DNA of 64,000 bases from Chryseobacterium caseinilyticum (GTDB lineage: Bacteria; Bacteroidota; Bacteroidia; Flavobacteriales; Weeksellaceae), in assembly GCF_014837145.1 (NCBI RefSeq), contig NZ_JACYFS010000001.1, positions 310,001-374,000 of the forward strand, given 5' to 3'. A model generated the notes under the pieces. The model was given only the letters and a program-made list of their open reading frames with translations, searched no databases and was not told the origin of the DNA. A program made the translations under genes and the position numbers. Below, piece by piece: positions 9,804-19,471 of the stretch (position 1 is its first letter; each line of letters opens with the position of its first letter).

Positions 9804-10384
9804 TGGAAACAGGAATACTCATTTTAGCAGCAGGAAATTCCTCACGACTCGGACAGCCAAAACAGTTATTGGATTTTAAAGGAAAAAGTCTCCTGCGACA
9901 TGTTGCTGAAGAATCACTCAAAATAACAAAATCTGTTGTGGTTGTTACAGGATCGAATTCAATTGAAATTTCAAAAGAAATCATTGATCTTAAACTTATT
10001 ATCACAGAAAATAGAATATGGAACGAAGGAATGGGTTCTTCAATCCACATCGGATTTAATCAGCTTTTAGATTCATTTCCAGCCATTGAAAACTGCATTG
10101 TTTCAGTTTGCGATCAGCCTTTTATCGAAGCATCGGTTTTCTCTGAATTAATTCAAATGCAGCAAGATTCACAAAAAGGAATTGTTGCTTCAAAATATGC
10201 TGACACTTTGGGAACTCCGGTTTTATTTACTAAAAAATACTTTACAGATCTTTCAAAACTTTCCGGAAAGGAAGGTGCGAAAAAACTTCTCCAGAAATTT
10301 AAAGACGATATCGCTGGAATCAATTTTGAAAAAGGCGCTATCGACATCGATACCCAAAACGATTACCAACAACTGATTCAATGA
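9803..10384 (+). CDS. MocA-like molybdenum cofactor nucleotidyltransferase
   Basis: A 193-residue MobA/MocA-type nucleotidyltransferase with the signature LAAGNSSRLGQPKQLL at residues about 8-23 and the acidic metal-binding loop VCDQPF. MocA adds CMP to the Mo cofactor for xanthine-oxidase-type enzymes, whereas MobA adds GMP for DMSO-reductase-type enzymes. The neighbours are exclusively xanthine-oxidase-family subunits, so the CMP-adding role is more likely; this is inference. It overlaps moaA by 1 bp and moeA by 4 bp (ATGA). Confidence 0.85.
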   Translation: METGILILAAGNSSRLGQPKQLLDFKGKSLLRHVAEESLKITKSVVVVTGSNSIEISKEIIDLKLIITENRIWNEGMGSSIHIGFNQLLDSFPAIENCIVSVCDQPFIEASVFSELIQMQQDSQKGIVASKYADTLGTPVLFTKKYFTDLSKLSGKEGAKKLLQKFKDDIAGINFEKGAIDIDTQNDYQQLIQ

Positions 10385-11565
10385 AAATGATTTCCGTCAA
10401 CGAAGCCAAACAAATCATCCTGCAGTCTGCATTAATGAAAAAAAGCAGTGTCGTTCCGCTTTCAGAAGCTTTTGGATTGGTCACTTCAGAAGATGTAATT
10501 GCTTCAATCGACATTCCCAATTTTGCACAGTCGTCGATGGATGGTTATGCCTTTAAATTTTCAGATAAAGATCAGGCACTTTCCGTTATTGGTGAAATGG
10601 CTGCTGGTGCATCGAAACAATTGGCAATCGGTGAGAAAGAAGCTACCAGAATTTTTACCGGAGCGCCGCTGCCTGAAAATGCAGATACCGTGGTGATGCA
10701 GGAAAAAATCCGTTTGGAAAATGAAAGGCTGATTATCGATGACGCAAATCTTTCTAAAGGACTCAACGTCCGTCCGAAAGGTGCCGAAGTAAAGAAAGGT
10801 GAGGTCGCCATGACAGAAGGAACCTATCTTTCTGCAGCTGCCATCGGATTTCTTGCCGGTATCGGTTGTGCAGAGATTTCGGTTTATACACCTCCAAAGG
10901 TTGCCATTATTCTTACCGGAAACGAACTTCAGGACCCCGGAAATCCATTGGAATTCGGTCAGGTCTACGAAGCCAATTCTTTTCAGTTGAAAGCAGTTTT
11001 AAATCAAACTGGAATTAAAAACATTAAAGTCTTCAGAGCCGAGGACGATCCAAAAGAATTGCACAAAGTACTTGAAAGCGCAATCGAAAACAGTGATGTT
11101 GTTTTGCTGAACGGTGGCGTGAGTGTGGGAGATTATGATTTTGTCACTGAGGTTGCGAATACCTGTGGCGTTGAAGAAAAATTTCATAAAATCAGACAGA
11201 AACCGGGTAAACCGCTTTTCTTCGGAACAAAAGAAAGCAAATTGGTTTTCGGGCTACCAGGAAATCCATCTTCATCGTTAACCTGTTTTTACGAATATGT
11301 TTTACCGGCGCTCGAAAAATTGATGGGACTGCCGTCAGGTGTTACCGAGATAAAAGCAAATGTAACTCATCATTACCCTAAGCCTGCAGGATTAACGCAT
11401 TTCCTAAAAGCATTTTACAGTAATGGAAAAGTAACGCCGCTTCACGCTCAGGAATCTTTCCGCCTGCATTCTTTTCCACAGGCCAACTGTTTTATTGTGT
11501 TGCCTGAAGAGTCATTGGGATGCGAAGAAAATGAAGAAGTTACGGTGCATCTTTTACCAAAATAA
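10381..11565 (+). CDS. moeA: Molybdopterin molybdotransferase MoeA
   Basis: A 394-residue MoeA, which inserts molybdate into adenylated molybdopterin. Characteristic stretches are SSMDGYAF, FTGAPLPENADTVV, LTGNELQDPG, NGGVSVGDYDFV and FGLPGNPSSS. It starts in a 4-bp overlap with the nucleotidyltransferase. The C-terminal domain IV is complete, so the protein looks intact. Confidence 0.95.
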   Translation: MKMISVNEAKQIILQSALMKKSSVVPLSEAFGLVTSEDVIASIDIPNFAQSSMDGYAFKFSDKDQALSVIGEMAAGASKQLAIGEKEATRIFTGAPLPENADTVVMQEKIRLENERLIIDDANLSKGLNVRPKGAEVKKGEVAMTEGTYLSAAAIGFLAGIGCAEISVYTPPKVAIILTGNELQDPGNPLEFGQVYEANSFQLKAVLNQTGIKNIKVFRAEDDPKELHKVLESAIENSDVVLLNGGVSVGDYDFVTEVANTCGVEEKFHKIRQKPGKPLFFGTKESKLVFGLPGNPSSSLTCFYEYVLPALEKLMGLPSGVTEIKANVTHHYPKPAGLTHFLKAFYSNGKVTPLHAQESFRLHSFPQANCFIVLPEESLGCEENEEVTVHLLPK

Positions 11566-11603
11566 TTTAAATAAAAAAATAGAAATCCTAACGCATCACG
11601 CCT

Positions 11604-12338
11604 ATGTCTGTAGAAATATTTTATGTTATTCTTTTTTTTGTTGCCTTTTTGTACGCCGCAGTCGGTCACGGTGGTGCGAGCGGATATCTGGCACTCATGG
11701 CTCTCTACGGCGTGGCTCCGGAAGAGATGAAACCGACCGCTTTGGTGCTTAATCTTTTTGTTTCCTTAACATCTTTCATTCAGTATTACCGTGGCGGATA
11801 TTTTTCCAAAAAACTTTTTATTCCGATAGCCGCAGCCTCAATTCCCTTGGCATTTATTGGCGGAATGATCACAGTGGAAGAAAATATTTATAAAAGAATC
11901 TTGGGAATTTTACTTTTATTTCCGGTGATTCGGTTTTTCTTTTTTAAAAATGTAGACGACAGCGAACTGAAACCTCACAACACGACAATTGCAGTCGTAA
12001 CGGGCGGAGTGGTAGGTTTACTCTCAGGAATGATTGGCATCGGTGGAGGAATCATTCTTTCTCCGATTTTACTTTTGTTGCACTGGACAAATCAGAAACA
12101 GACCGCAGCAATCAGCGCGGCATTTATCTTCGTTAATTCAGTGGCAGGACTTGGAGGCATGGTCACACAGGGAATTTCATTTACCGGAGATATGATGATG
12201 TACATTATTGTTGCTTTCACAGGAGGTTTACTGGGCGCTTATTTAGGATCAAAAAAATTCAATCAGAATGTTTTAAAGTATGTCTTGGCGACCGTTTTGT
12301 TAATGGCATCGTATAAATTATTACTCACAAAAGCTTAA
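11604..12338 (+). CDS. TauE/SafE-family membrane permease
   Basis: A 244-residue polytopic inner-membrane protein with about seven hydrophobic segments and the two repeated glycine-rich halves of the TauE/SafE family (GHGGASGYLALMALYG near the N-terminus, GMIGIGGGIILSPILLL in the middle). Members export or import sulfite, sulfoacetate and other small sulfur anions. Placement inside a Mo-cofactor operon suggests a link to sulfur or oxyanion traffic for cofactor making, but the substrate is unknown. Confidence 0.85.
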   Translation: MSVEIFYVILFFVAFLYAAVGHGGASGYLALMALYGVAPEEMKPTALVLNLFVSLTSFIQYYRGGYFSKKLFIPIAAASIPLAFIGGMITVEENIYKRILGILLLFPVIRFFFFKNVDDSELKPHNTTIAVVTGGVVGLLSGMIGIGGGIILSPILLLLHWTNQKQTAAISAAFIFVNSVAGLGGMVTQGISFTGDMMMYIIVAFTGGLLGAYLGSKKFNQNVLKYVLATVLLMASYKLLLTKA

Positions 12339-12340
12339 CC

Positions 12341-12838
12341 ATGAAGATTCTTTCAATTCTTATTTTATTTTTCAGTTTGACACTCAATGCTCAGGCTGCC
12401 AAATCGATTTCAGTAACCGGAGATATTGCCAAGCCGATAACGATCAGTTTTAATGATCTTATAAATTATCAGAAACATTCGGTCGACAGTCTGGCTATTT
12501 ATAATCACAAAATGGATTACAAAAGCACTCTTAAAAAATTGAACGGTGTTCTGCTTAAAGATGTTTTGTCGAAAGTGGAGTTTAAAACCGATTCTCCCAA
12601 ACTGTTAAGTGAATTTTATTTAGTCTGCATCGCCGATGACGGTTATAAAGCAGTCTTTTCTTGGAATGAAATCTTCAACAGCGGAAATGGAGATCTAGCG
12701 CTCATCGTAACAGAACTGAATGGATTTGATGCTTTTAAATTAAAAGAAAACATCATGCTGGTAACTCCTACAGATAAAGCAACGGGAAGAAGGTACGTGA
12801 AAAATTTATCTAAAATTGTAATTCAACAGGTGAAATAA
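12341..12838 (+). CDS. Secreted SUOX-like molybdopterin-domain protein
   Basis: A 165-residue protein with a clean signal peptide (residues 1-19, ending NAQA) and a small all-beta/alpha domain resembling the oxidoreductase molybdopterin-binding (SUOX-like) fold, with a pattern like NGVLLKDVLSKV...DGYKAVFSWNEIF. It is much shorter than true sulfite oxidases and lacks an obvious cofactor-ligating cysteine in the usual place. It may be an accessory periplasmic protein, not an enzyme. It sits 2 bp from both neighbours. Confidence 0.65.
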   Translation: MKILSILILFFSLTLNAQAAKSISVTGDIAKPITISFNDLINYQKHSVDSLAIYNHKMDYKSTLKKLNGVLLKDVLSKVEFKTDSPKLLSEFYLVCIADDGYKAVFSWNEIFNSGNGDLALIVTELNGFDAFKLKENIMLVTPTDKATGRRYVKNLSKIVIQQVK

Positions 12839-12840
12839 TT

Positions 12841-13068
12841 ATGGAAATAAAAGTCAGTTCATTTGGACAGATCGCAGAGATCACGGGAAAAGAATTCATG
12901 GTGAAAGCAGCAGATTTAGATTCGTTGAAGTTGTATTTAATTCAAAAATTTCCCGAACTTTCAGACAGAAAATTTGCTTTTGCGGTCAATAAAAAATTGG
13001 TGCAGGAAAATATCATCTTAAATCAAAATGATGTTGTGGCTTTGATGCCACCTTATTCCGGAGGTTAA
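12841..13068 (+). CDS. moaD: Molybdopterin synthase sulfur-carrier subunit MoaD
   Basis: A 75-residue ubiquitin-like protein ending PPYSGG; the C-terminal Gly-Gly is adenylated and thiocarboxylated by the MoeB-like protein encoded next, then delivers sulfur to cPMP on MoaE. Length and the NDVVALMPPYSGG ending are typical of MoaD/ThiS. It is separated from moeB by only one base. Confidence 0.93.
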   Translation: MEIKVSSFGQIAEITGKEFMVKAADLDSLKLYLIQKFPELSDRKFAFAVNKKLVQENIILNQNDVVALMPPYSGG

Positions 13069-13069
13069 T

Positions 13070-14191
13070 ATGGAAAATTACAATGAAAGATACGCCCGGC
13101 ATTACGCTTTGTCTGACTTCGGTTTCGAAGGTCAGCAAAAACTTCTACAGGCAAAAGTTCTTGTCATCGGGGCAGGTGGTTTAGGCTGTCCGGTTCTCCA
13201 ATATCTTGCTGCTGCAGGCGTTGGAACCATTGGAATTGTCGATCATGACCGCATTTCACTGAGCAATCTTCAGCGACAGACACTCTATTCGACCGATGAC
13301 GTTGGTAAATTGAAAACTGCTGTCGCTTCTTTAAAATTAAAACTTCTAAATCCTGAAATAAACATAAACTCTTATCAGCTTGAGCTGACTTCAGAAAATG
13401 CCTGGGATCTTATTTCAGAGTATGAGATGATCGTCGACTGTACCGATAATTTTGCCACACGGTATCTGATCAATGATGCCTGTGTACTTTTAAATAAACC
13501 TTTGATTTTCGGGGCGATTTATAAATACGAAGGTCAGGTGGCAGTTTTTAATTTAAATTTAAAAAATAACAAAGCCGTCAACTACAGACATCTTTTTCCA
13601 GATCCTCCAAAGCCGGATGAAGTGCAGAATTGCAATGAAGTCGGTGTTCTGGGTGTGCTTCCAGGAATGATCGGAATGATGCAGGCGAACGAAGTGATCA
13701 AATTAATTACAGGTGTTGGTGAAGTTTTGGATGGCAGATTATTGACTTTTAATATGCTCAGTTATGAGACTTTCATTATGGATATTTCAAATGAAAATTT
13801 AAATGAAAATTTAATTCCTGAGAATAGAAAAGCTTTTGAAGAAACCAATTATAATTTTCTTTGCGGTGTTTTTGAAATAAATATTGAAGATGTAAATCCT
13901 GATGATTTTATTCAACAAACCTTCAATGAAAACACACTGACCATCGATGTAAGGGAAATTGATGAACTGCCGAAAGCAGATTTTAAACATATTCAGATTC
14001 CTCTTTCTGAATTAAAAAGCAGAGTATCGGAATTGAAGAAAGACAACATTCTTCTATTCTGTCAAAGCGGAAAAAGAAGTCTGAAAGCAACCGGGATTTT
14101 ACTGGAACATTTCGGAGATCAGAAAAAAATAAGCCATCTTAAAGGTGGAATCACAGCATTACAGGAAAGAAAAAATGAGCAGAGCAATTAA
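13070..14191 (+). CDS. moeB: MoeB/ThiF-type adenylyltransferase with rhodanese domain
   Basis: A 373-residue fusion. The N-terminal E1-like domain has the nucleotide loop GAGGLGCPVLQYLAAAG and the SNLQRQ motif that binds the partner's tail; residues about 270-373 form a rhodanese domain with the active-site loop CQSGKRS. It adenylates the MoaD C-terminus and the rhodanese part probably transfers the sulfur. The rhodanese could take persulfide from the cysteine desulfurase encoded at 19471-20607 (inference). The 3' end overlaps moaE by 17 bp. Confidence 0.92.
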   Translation: MENYNERYARHYALSDFGFEGQQKLLQAKVLVIGAGGLGCPVLQYLAAAGVGTIGIVDHDRISLSNLQRQTLYSTDDVGKLKTAVASLKLKLLNPEININSYQLELTSENAWDLISEYEMIVDCTDNFATRYLINDACVLLNKPLIFGAIYKYEGQVAVFNLNLKNNKAVNYRHLFPDPPKPDEVQNCNEVGVLGVLPGMIGMMQANEVIKLITGVGEVLDGRLLTFNMLSYETFIMDISNENLNENLIPENRKAFEETNYNFLCGVFEINIEDVNPDDFIQQTFNENTLTIDVREIDELPKADFKHIQIPLSELKSRVSELKKDNILLFCQSGKRSLKATGILLEHFGDQKKISHLKGGITALQERKNEQSN

Positions 14192-14615
14192 AAATATATT
14201 TACAGAAGGAGCGATCAGTCCGCTTTTCATATCTGAAAGCATTGCAAAACATGCGACGAAAAAAGACATTGGGGCACACAGTATTTTTCTGGGTCAGATC
14301 AGAGAAGATGTGGTTGATGGCAAAACTGTAGCAGCAATTGAATACACAGCCTACGAGGAAATGGTCCTGGAGAAAATGCACGAAATCAGAGAAGATATTT
14401 TTTTGAAATATGATCTGACCTGCATGCATGTTCATCACAGTTTGGGAACCATCAGTGCAGGAGAAATCTGTCTTTTTGTTTTTACTTCTTCAAAGCACAG
14501 AATTGCAGCAATGGAAGCCTGTAATGAATTGGTAGAACGCATCAAATCGGAGCTTCAGATTTGGGGCAGAGAAATTTTTAACGACGAATCCCACCAGTGG
14601 AAAGTAAATAAATAA
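14175..14615 (+). CDS. moaE: Molybdopterin synthase catalytic subunit MoaE
   Basis: A 146-residue MoaE, the large subunit of molybdopterin synthase, which converts cPMP to molybdopterin using MoaD thiocarboxylate. Recognisable family stretches are GAHSIFLGQIREDV, AIEYTAYEEMV, HHSLGTISAGE and a late ELVERIKSELQIWGRE. An upstream in-frame ATG at 14145 exists but would add residues inside moeB; ATG 14175 gives the family N-terminus. It overlaps moeB by 17 bp. Confidence 0.93.
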   Translation: MSRAIKNIFTEGAISPLFISESIAKHATKKDIGAHSIFLGQIREDVVDGKTVAAIEYTAYEEMVLEKMHEIREDIFLKYDLTCMHVHHSLGTISAGEICLFVFTSSKHRIAAMEACNELVERIKSELQIWGREIFNDESHQWKVNK

Positions 14616-14616
14616 T

Positions 14617-15525
14617 ATGGTTGACATTACACATAAATCATTCACGCTACGTAAGGCCATTGCGACGGCGACAGTCAAAACTTCTTCCGCAGAAACCATT
14701 TCGGCAATCGAAAACCGCACCGTTCCGAAAGGAGATATTTTTGAATTTTCACGGGCTTCTGCATTGTTTGCGGTTAAAAAAACGAGCGATGTCATTCCGG
14801 ATTGTCATCCCTTGCCCGTTGAATTTACATCGGTAACTTTTAAAATAGAAGATTTGTCGGTAATTATTTCCGTGGAAGTGCATACCATTTATAAAACCGG
14901 AGTAGAAGTGGAGGCGATGCACGGCGCATCAGTGGCCGCACTGGTAATGTACGATATGCTGAAACCGATTGACAAACACGTAGAAATTCAGAACATCCGT
15001 CTGTTGGAAAAACAAGGCGGTAAATCTGACAGCAATAAATTTATAAATTCAGATATAAAAGCTGCCGTGATCGTTTGCTCAGACTCAGCATTCCGTGGTG
15101 AGAAAGAAGATACTTCAGGAAAAGCAATTTGTGCAGCCTTAGAAAAATATCAGATCACAGATGTCAACTATCAGATTATTGAAGATGATTTTAATACCAT
15201 CCAATCAACTTTGATTAATTTCAAAGAAAATAATTTTGATTTGGTCATTTTTACTGGCGGAACTGGTCTTTCAGCCAGAGATGTCACTCCCGAGGCAGTT
15301 GGCCCTCTAATCGACCGCGACATTCCCGGAATTATGGAAACCGCGAGAAATTACGGTCAGCAAAGAATAAAAACCGCGATGCTTTCCAGAGGTGTTGCAG
15401 GATTTTCAGGTAAGACGCTGGTGCTAACGTTGCCCGGCTCCAAAAAAGCGGTTGAAGAATCTATGGAAGCACTTTTCCCACAGGTTCTTCATGTTTTTCA
15501 GTTGAATGATAATCAGATTCATTAA
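14617..15525 (+). CDS. moaCB: Bifunctional MoaC-MoaB/MogA fusion protein
   Basis: A 302-residue fusion. Residues 1-150 are MoaC (cPMP synthase accessory protein; DCHPLPVEF, the VEVEAMHGASVAALVMYDM helix), which acts with MoaA. Residues about 153-302 are a MoaB/MogA domain (TGGTGLSARDVTPEAV, PGSKKAVEESME) that adenylates molybdopterin before metal insertion by MoeA. Such fusions are known in Bacteroidota. It closes the cofactor run, one base after moaE, and is followed by a terminator. Confidence 0.93.
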   Translation: MVDITHKSFTLRKAIATATVKTSSAETISAIENRTVPKGDIFEFSRASALFAVKKTSDVIPDCHPLPVEFTSVTFKIEDLSVIISVEVHTIYKTGVEVEAMHGASVAALVMYDMLKPIDKHVEIQNIRLLEKQGGKSDSNKFINSDIKAAVIVCSDSAFRGEKEDTSGKAICAALEKYQITDVNYQIIEDDFNTIQSTLINFKENNFDLVIFTGGTGLSARDVTPEAVGPLIDRDIPGIMETARNYGQQRIKTAMLSRGVAGFSGKTLVLTLPGSKKAVEESMEALFPQVLHVFQLNDNQIH

Positions 15526-15596
15526 ATCTCATTTAATTTTAATTAAAATCCGGTCTTAAGTACATCGATTATAAATTAGCTTTAATACTACCACAT

Positions 15597-15629
15597 GAGC
15601 CGTTATGCAGACATAACGGTTCTTTTTTT
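15597..15629 (+). terminator. Rho-independent terminator after moaCB
   Basis: The perfect 8-bp stem CCGTTATG / CATAACGG (15600-15607, 15612-15619) with loop CAGA extends by GAG/TTC including one wobble, and runs into a T-rich tract (15620-15629). It ends the Mo-cofactor operon, so the paoABC-like genes downstream probably have their own promoter in the 30 bp that follow. Confidence 0.9.
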
Positions 15630-15661
15630 GTAATACGTTCACTATACCAAAACTCAAATTT

Positions 15662-16147
15662 ATGTTAAATCGTGAAAAACAATCCATTACGCTTAATGTG
15701 AATGGTGAAAATCATCATCTGGAAATTCTGCCCTGGGTTTCCCTTCTCGATGCTCTACGGGAAAGAATTCATCTTACCGGAACAAAAAAAGGCTGTGACC
15801 ACGGACAGTGTGGCGCCTGTACCGTTTTAATTGACGGAAAACGTGTTTTAAGCTGTCTCAGTCTCGCTGTAATGAAGGAAGGAGCAGAAATAAAAACTAT
15901 CGAAGGAATTGCAGAAAACGGAAAATTACATCCAATCCAACAGGCTTTTATTGATCACGACGCCTTTCAGTGCGGGTACTGTACACCGGGACAAATCTGC
16001 AGTGCGGTTGGATTGCTTAATGAAAATAAAGCCGAGACACGTGAAGAAGTTCAGGACCTGATGAGCGGAAATCTCTGCCGCTGTGGTGCCAACAGAGGAA
16101 TTATTAATGCTGTCATGTCAGTAAAACAAGCGATGTCTCATGAATAA
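15662..16147 (+). CDS. paoA: (2Fe-2S) subunit of PaoABC-like aldehyde oxidoreductase
   Basis: A 161-residue iron-sulfur subunit of a xanthine-oxidase-family enzyme. Cysteine ligands are in KGCDHGQCGACTV plus a later C, then QCGYCTPGQ and CRCGANRG. Unlike E. coli PaoA it shows no Tat leader, so the complex is probably cytoplasmic. The gene overlaps the FAD subunit by 8 bp. The symbol is by similarity in subunit layout; the aldehyde substrate is not proven. Confidence 0.88.
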   Translation: MLNREKQSITLNVNGENHHLEILPWVSLLDALRERIHLTGTKKGCDHGQCGACTVLIDGKRVLSCLSLAVMKEGAEIKTIEGIAENGKLHPIQQAFIDHDAFQCGYCTPGQICSAVGLLNENKAETREEVQDLMSGNLCRCGANRGIINAVMSVKQAMSHE

Positions 16148-17159
16148 TTTTTCTTATACAAAGGCCACTGACGTTGAAGATGCAGTTTCTTTCATCAACG
16201 GTCATGATGGCAATAAAATCATTGCCGGCGGTACCAATATTGTAGATCTGATGAAATATTTCGTCACTCAGGCAGATACTTTAGTTGACATCAACCAAAT
16301 TTCCGGACTGAGTGATATTAAGGAGATTTCGGATGGAGGAATCACGATTGGTGCGTTGCTTACCAATGCGGAAACTGCATATCATCCGATTATCGAACAG
16401 CAATATCCACTGTTGTCAAAAGCAATTTTAGCTGGAGCGTCGGCACAGATCAGAAATATGGCGACCAACGGTGGTAATTTACTGCAAAGAACAAGATGCT
16501 ATTATTTTTACGATATTAATACTCCGTGCAATAAGCGTGAACCGGGCTCCGGATGTTCTGCGATAACAGGTTACAACAGAATTCATGCAATTTTGGGACA
16601 CAGCGAAAACTGTATTGCTGTTTTTCCTTCAGATATGTGTGTAGCGCTCGCTGCTTTGGATGCGGTCATTCACATCTCAGGACCTGACGGAGAACGTACA
16701 TTGGAATTTGCAGACTTCCACAGACTTCCTGGCGATACACCAGAGTTTGATAACAATCTTAAAAATGGCGAACTCATCACAGAAATTGAGCTTCCCGAAA
16801 AAGGCTTTGCTGAAAATTATTCTTATTTAAAATTAAGAGACAGAGCGTCGTATTCTTTCGCTTTGGTTTCCGTTGCGACAGGTTTAACTTTAGAAAACGG
16901 GAAAATTAAAGAAGCCAGAATTGCTTTAGGCGGTGTTGCTCATAAGCCTTGGCGTGTAAAAGAAGCAGAAGATTTTTTAGTTGACAGAGAAGCGACAAGA
17001 GAAAATTTTTCGGCCGCAGCGGATATGATTTTAAATGGTGCAGTTGGTTTTGAACATAACAGTTTTAAAATTGATCTTGCTAAAAAAGCAATTGTAAGAA
17101 ACTGCATGATGGCATTAGACCCAAAATCACAACGTCCCGGCGCAAAACCTTCTTTATAA
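16140..17159 (+). CDS. paoB: FAD-binding subunit of PaoABC-like aldehyde oxidoreductase
   Basis: A 339-residue flavoprotein subunit. FAD-binding stretches are IIAGGTNIVDLMK (residues about 27-39) and ATNGGNLLQRTRC. Between about 115 and 160 it carries a cysteine-rich insertion (RTRCYYFYD, TPCNKREPGSGC, GHSENC) like the one that holds an extra [4Fe-4S] cluster in PaoB. It takes electrons from the [2Fe-2S] subunit. A complete C-terminal CO-dehydrogenase flavoprotein domain follows. Confidence 0.9.
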   Translation: MNNFSYTKATDVEDAVSFINGHDGNKIIAGGTNIVDLMKYFVTQADTLVDINQISGLSDIKEISDGGITIGALLTNAETAYHPIIEQQYPLLSKAILAGASAQIRNMATNGGNLLQRTRCYYFYDINTPCNKREPGSGCSAITGYNRIHAILGHSENCIAVFPSDMCVALAALDAVIHISGPDGERTLEFADFHRLPGDTPEFDNNLKNGELITEIELPEKGFAENYSYLKLRDRASYSFALVSVATGLTLENGKIKEARIALGGVAHKPWRVKEAEDFLVDREATRENFSAAADMILNGAVGFEHNSFKIDLAKKAIVRNCMMALDPKSQRPGAKPSL

Positions 17160-17184
17160 AAATCACTTTCAAATACAATTATTT

Positions 17185-19422
17185 ATGGAAAATACACCAT
17201 CTGTCGGAAAACCCATCAGCCGTCTCGAAGGTCATTTAAAAGTAACCGGAAGTGCAAAATACGCCGGAGAATATCAGGCTGACGATTTACTGTACGGTTA
17301 TGTAGTCAACAGTACAGTCACAAAAGGTAAAATCAAGTCAATCGATACTTCGGAAGTGAAAAAAATAGCCGGCGTGATTGAAGTTTTCACGCATGAAAAC
17401 AAACCTTCAACGGCCTGGTTCGATTTTCAGTATGCCGATATGGATGCGCCTCCCGGAACTGTTTTTAAGCCACTTAAAGATAATGATATCAGATACAATG
17501 GTCAGCCGATTGCGCTGGTGGTTGCAGATACTTTTGAACTGGCCAGATATGCAGCCACAAAACTCGACATCGTTTACGAGCAGGAAGATTTTGAAACCGA
17601 TTTAAAGACCAATCTTGAAAAATCCCGTGATCCTAAAAAAGGACTGGCTTCAATGCTCAAACCGCCACCTCCGAAACCGACTGGTGATTTTGATAAGGAA
17701 TATGAAAATTCATTTATTAGAACAGACAGTCATTTCAGTCACGGCACGGAGCATCACAATCCGATGGAGATGTATGCGTCGACTGTTATTTATGAAGGAA
17801 AAGATAAATTAAAAATTTATGATAAGACACAGGGAACGATCAATTCCCAGATGTATGTTGCAAATGTTTTCGGACTGAAAATGAAAAATGTTCAGGTCAT
17901 TGCCCCTTTTGTGGGTGGCGGTTTCGGTTCGGGTCTTCGTCCTCAGCATCAGCTTTTTATGGCTGTGATGGCATCTTTAGCTTTAAAAAGAAACGTCCGC
18001 GTCACTTTGGATCGCGCACAGATGTATATGATCGGACACAGACCACCCACTTTGCAGCAGACAAAATTCGGAGCAGATAAAGACGGTAAAGTCAATGCTA
18101 TTTATCACAAAGCCACTGGCGAAACTTCAAGATTTGAAGATTATGTCGAAATTGTAGTCAATTGGGCAAATATGCTGTATCCCGCTGACAATACTTTACT
18201 GGAACACGAAATTGTTCCGTTGGACGTTTACAGTCCTTTGGACATGAGAGCGCCGGGCGGAAGTACAGGAATGCACGCCATCGAAGTAACCATGGATGAA
18301 ATTGCTTACCAGTTAAATATTGATCCTGTTGAATTCAGGCTGATTAATTACTCCGAAACCGACAAGAGCAGCGATAAAGAATTTTCGAGCAAAGAACTGA
18401 GAAACTGCTATCTGCAGGGAGCCGAAAAATTTGGTTGGAACCAGAGAAATCCCGAACCCAGAAGCATGAAGCGTGGCAACAAATTGGTTGGATATGGAAT
18501 GGCCACAGGAATGTGGGATGCCAACAGACTTTTGGGTCGTGCAGAAGCCATTATGACACCCGACGGAAAGGTTGAAATTAAAAGTGCGGTTACCGATATC
18601 GGAACAGGAACTTTAACCATTATGACCCAAATCGCAGCAGATGAACTTGGACTTCCAATTGAAGATATAACGTTCTCGCATGCTGACAGTAAAATGCCTT
18701 TTGCACCGATTCAGGGTGGATCTTTTACAACGGCAACAGTTGGTCCTGCAGTACAGAATGCCTGCCAGGCTCTGAATGAAAAGCTATTTAAGCTCGCCAG
18801 AAAACTAAAAGATTCAGTTTTAAGTGATGCTAAATTTAAAGAGGTTCAGTTCAGAAATGGATGGATCAGTTTAAAGAATAATGCTGAAATTAAAATGAGT
18901 ATCAAGGATGTTTTAGCTTCCAATGAGGGAAAGCCAATTAAGACAACCAATTCTGCGATGCCGAACCCGCTGACGTACGGTAAAAAAGCAAGAGCGGTGC
19001 ACAGTGCTGTTTTTGTGGAGGTGGAAGTGGATGAAGAACTGGGAATAATTGAAGTGAAAAGAGCCGTGACAGCAGTCGCAGCCGGAAAAATTATCAATCC
19101 TAAAACAGCTGAAAGTCAGGTTTTGGGCGGAATGATCTGGGGAATCAGCAAGGCTTTACATGAAGAAACGATTCTCGACCATCAGTTTGGAAAATATATG
19201 AATGCAAACTTAGGTGAATACCATATTCCGGTGCATGCAGATATTCATGATCTTGAAGTTTTGTTTGTGGAAGAAAATGATCAGTTTGTGAATGATCTCG
19301 GGGTAAAAGGCGTAGGAGAAATTGGTGGAGTAGGAATGCCTCCTGCGATTACCAATGCTATTTTTCACGCGACAGGAAAAAGAATTTACGATTTACCGAT
19401 TCATTTTGACAGACTTCTCTAA
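17185..19422 (+). CDS. paoC: Molybdopterin-binding subunit of PaoABC-like aldehyde oxidoreductase
   Basis: A 745-residue catalytic subunit, close in length to PaoC (about 730). It has the aldehyde-oxidase hammerhead domain at the N-terminus, GGGFGSGLRPQHQ for cofactor contact, and the C-terminal GVGEIGGVGMPPAITNA loop with the catalytic glutamate. It differs clearly from the IorB-like protein at 5493-7649, so the island encodes two distinct Mo hydroxylases. The gene follows paoB by 25 bp and ends at a terminator shared with a convergent gene. Confidence 0.9.
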   Translation: MENTPSVGKPISRLEGHLKVTGSAKYAGEYQADDLLYGYVVNSTVTKGKIKSIDTSEVKKIAGVIEVFTHENKPSTAWFDFQYADMDAPPGTVFKPLKDNDIRYNGQPIALVVADTFELARYAATKLDIVYEQEDFETDLKTNLEKSRDPKKGLASMLKPPPPKPTGDFDKEYENSFIRTDSHFSHGTEHHNPMEMYASTVIYEGKDKLKIYDKTQGTINSQMYVANVFGLKMKNVQVIAPFVGGGFGSGLRPQHQLFMAVMASLALKRNVRVTLDRAQMYMIGHRPPTLQQTKFGADKDGKVNAIYHKATGETSRFEDYVEIVVNWANMLYPADNTLLEHEIVPLDVYSPLDMRAPGGSTGMHAIEVTMDEIAYQLNIDPVEFRLINYSETDKSSDKEFSSKELRNCYLQGAEKFGWNQRNPEPRSMKRGNKLVGYGMATGMWDANRLLGRAEAIMTPDGKVEIKSAVTDIGTGTLTIMTQIAADELGLPIEDITFSHADSKMPFAPIQGGSFTTATVGPAVQNACQALNEKLFKLARKLKDSVLSDAKFKEVQFRNGWISLKNNAEIKMSIKDVLASNEGKPIKTTNSAMPNPLTYGKKARAVHSAVFVEVEVDEELGIIEVKRAVTAVAAGKIINPKTAESQVLGGMIWGISKALHEETILDHQFGKYMNANLGEYHIPVHADIHDLEVLFVEENDQFVNDLGVKGVGEIGGVGMPPAITNAIFHATGKRIYDLPIHFDRLL

Positions 19423-19445
19423 ATCATTTTTAGATATAAAACTCA

Positions 19446-19471
19446 ATCCCACTGCAACCGGTGGGATTTTT
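19446..19471. terminator. Terminator between convergent paoC and cysteine desulfurase
   Basis: ATCCCAC (19446-19452) pairs with GTGGGAT (19461-19467), followed by T residues on the + strand. It lies in the 48-bp gap between the rightward paoC-like gene and the leftward desulfurase gene and overlaps the desulfurase stop. Confidence 0.8.
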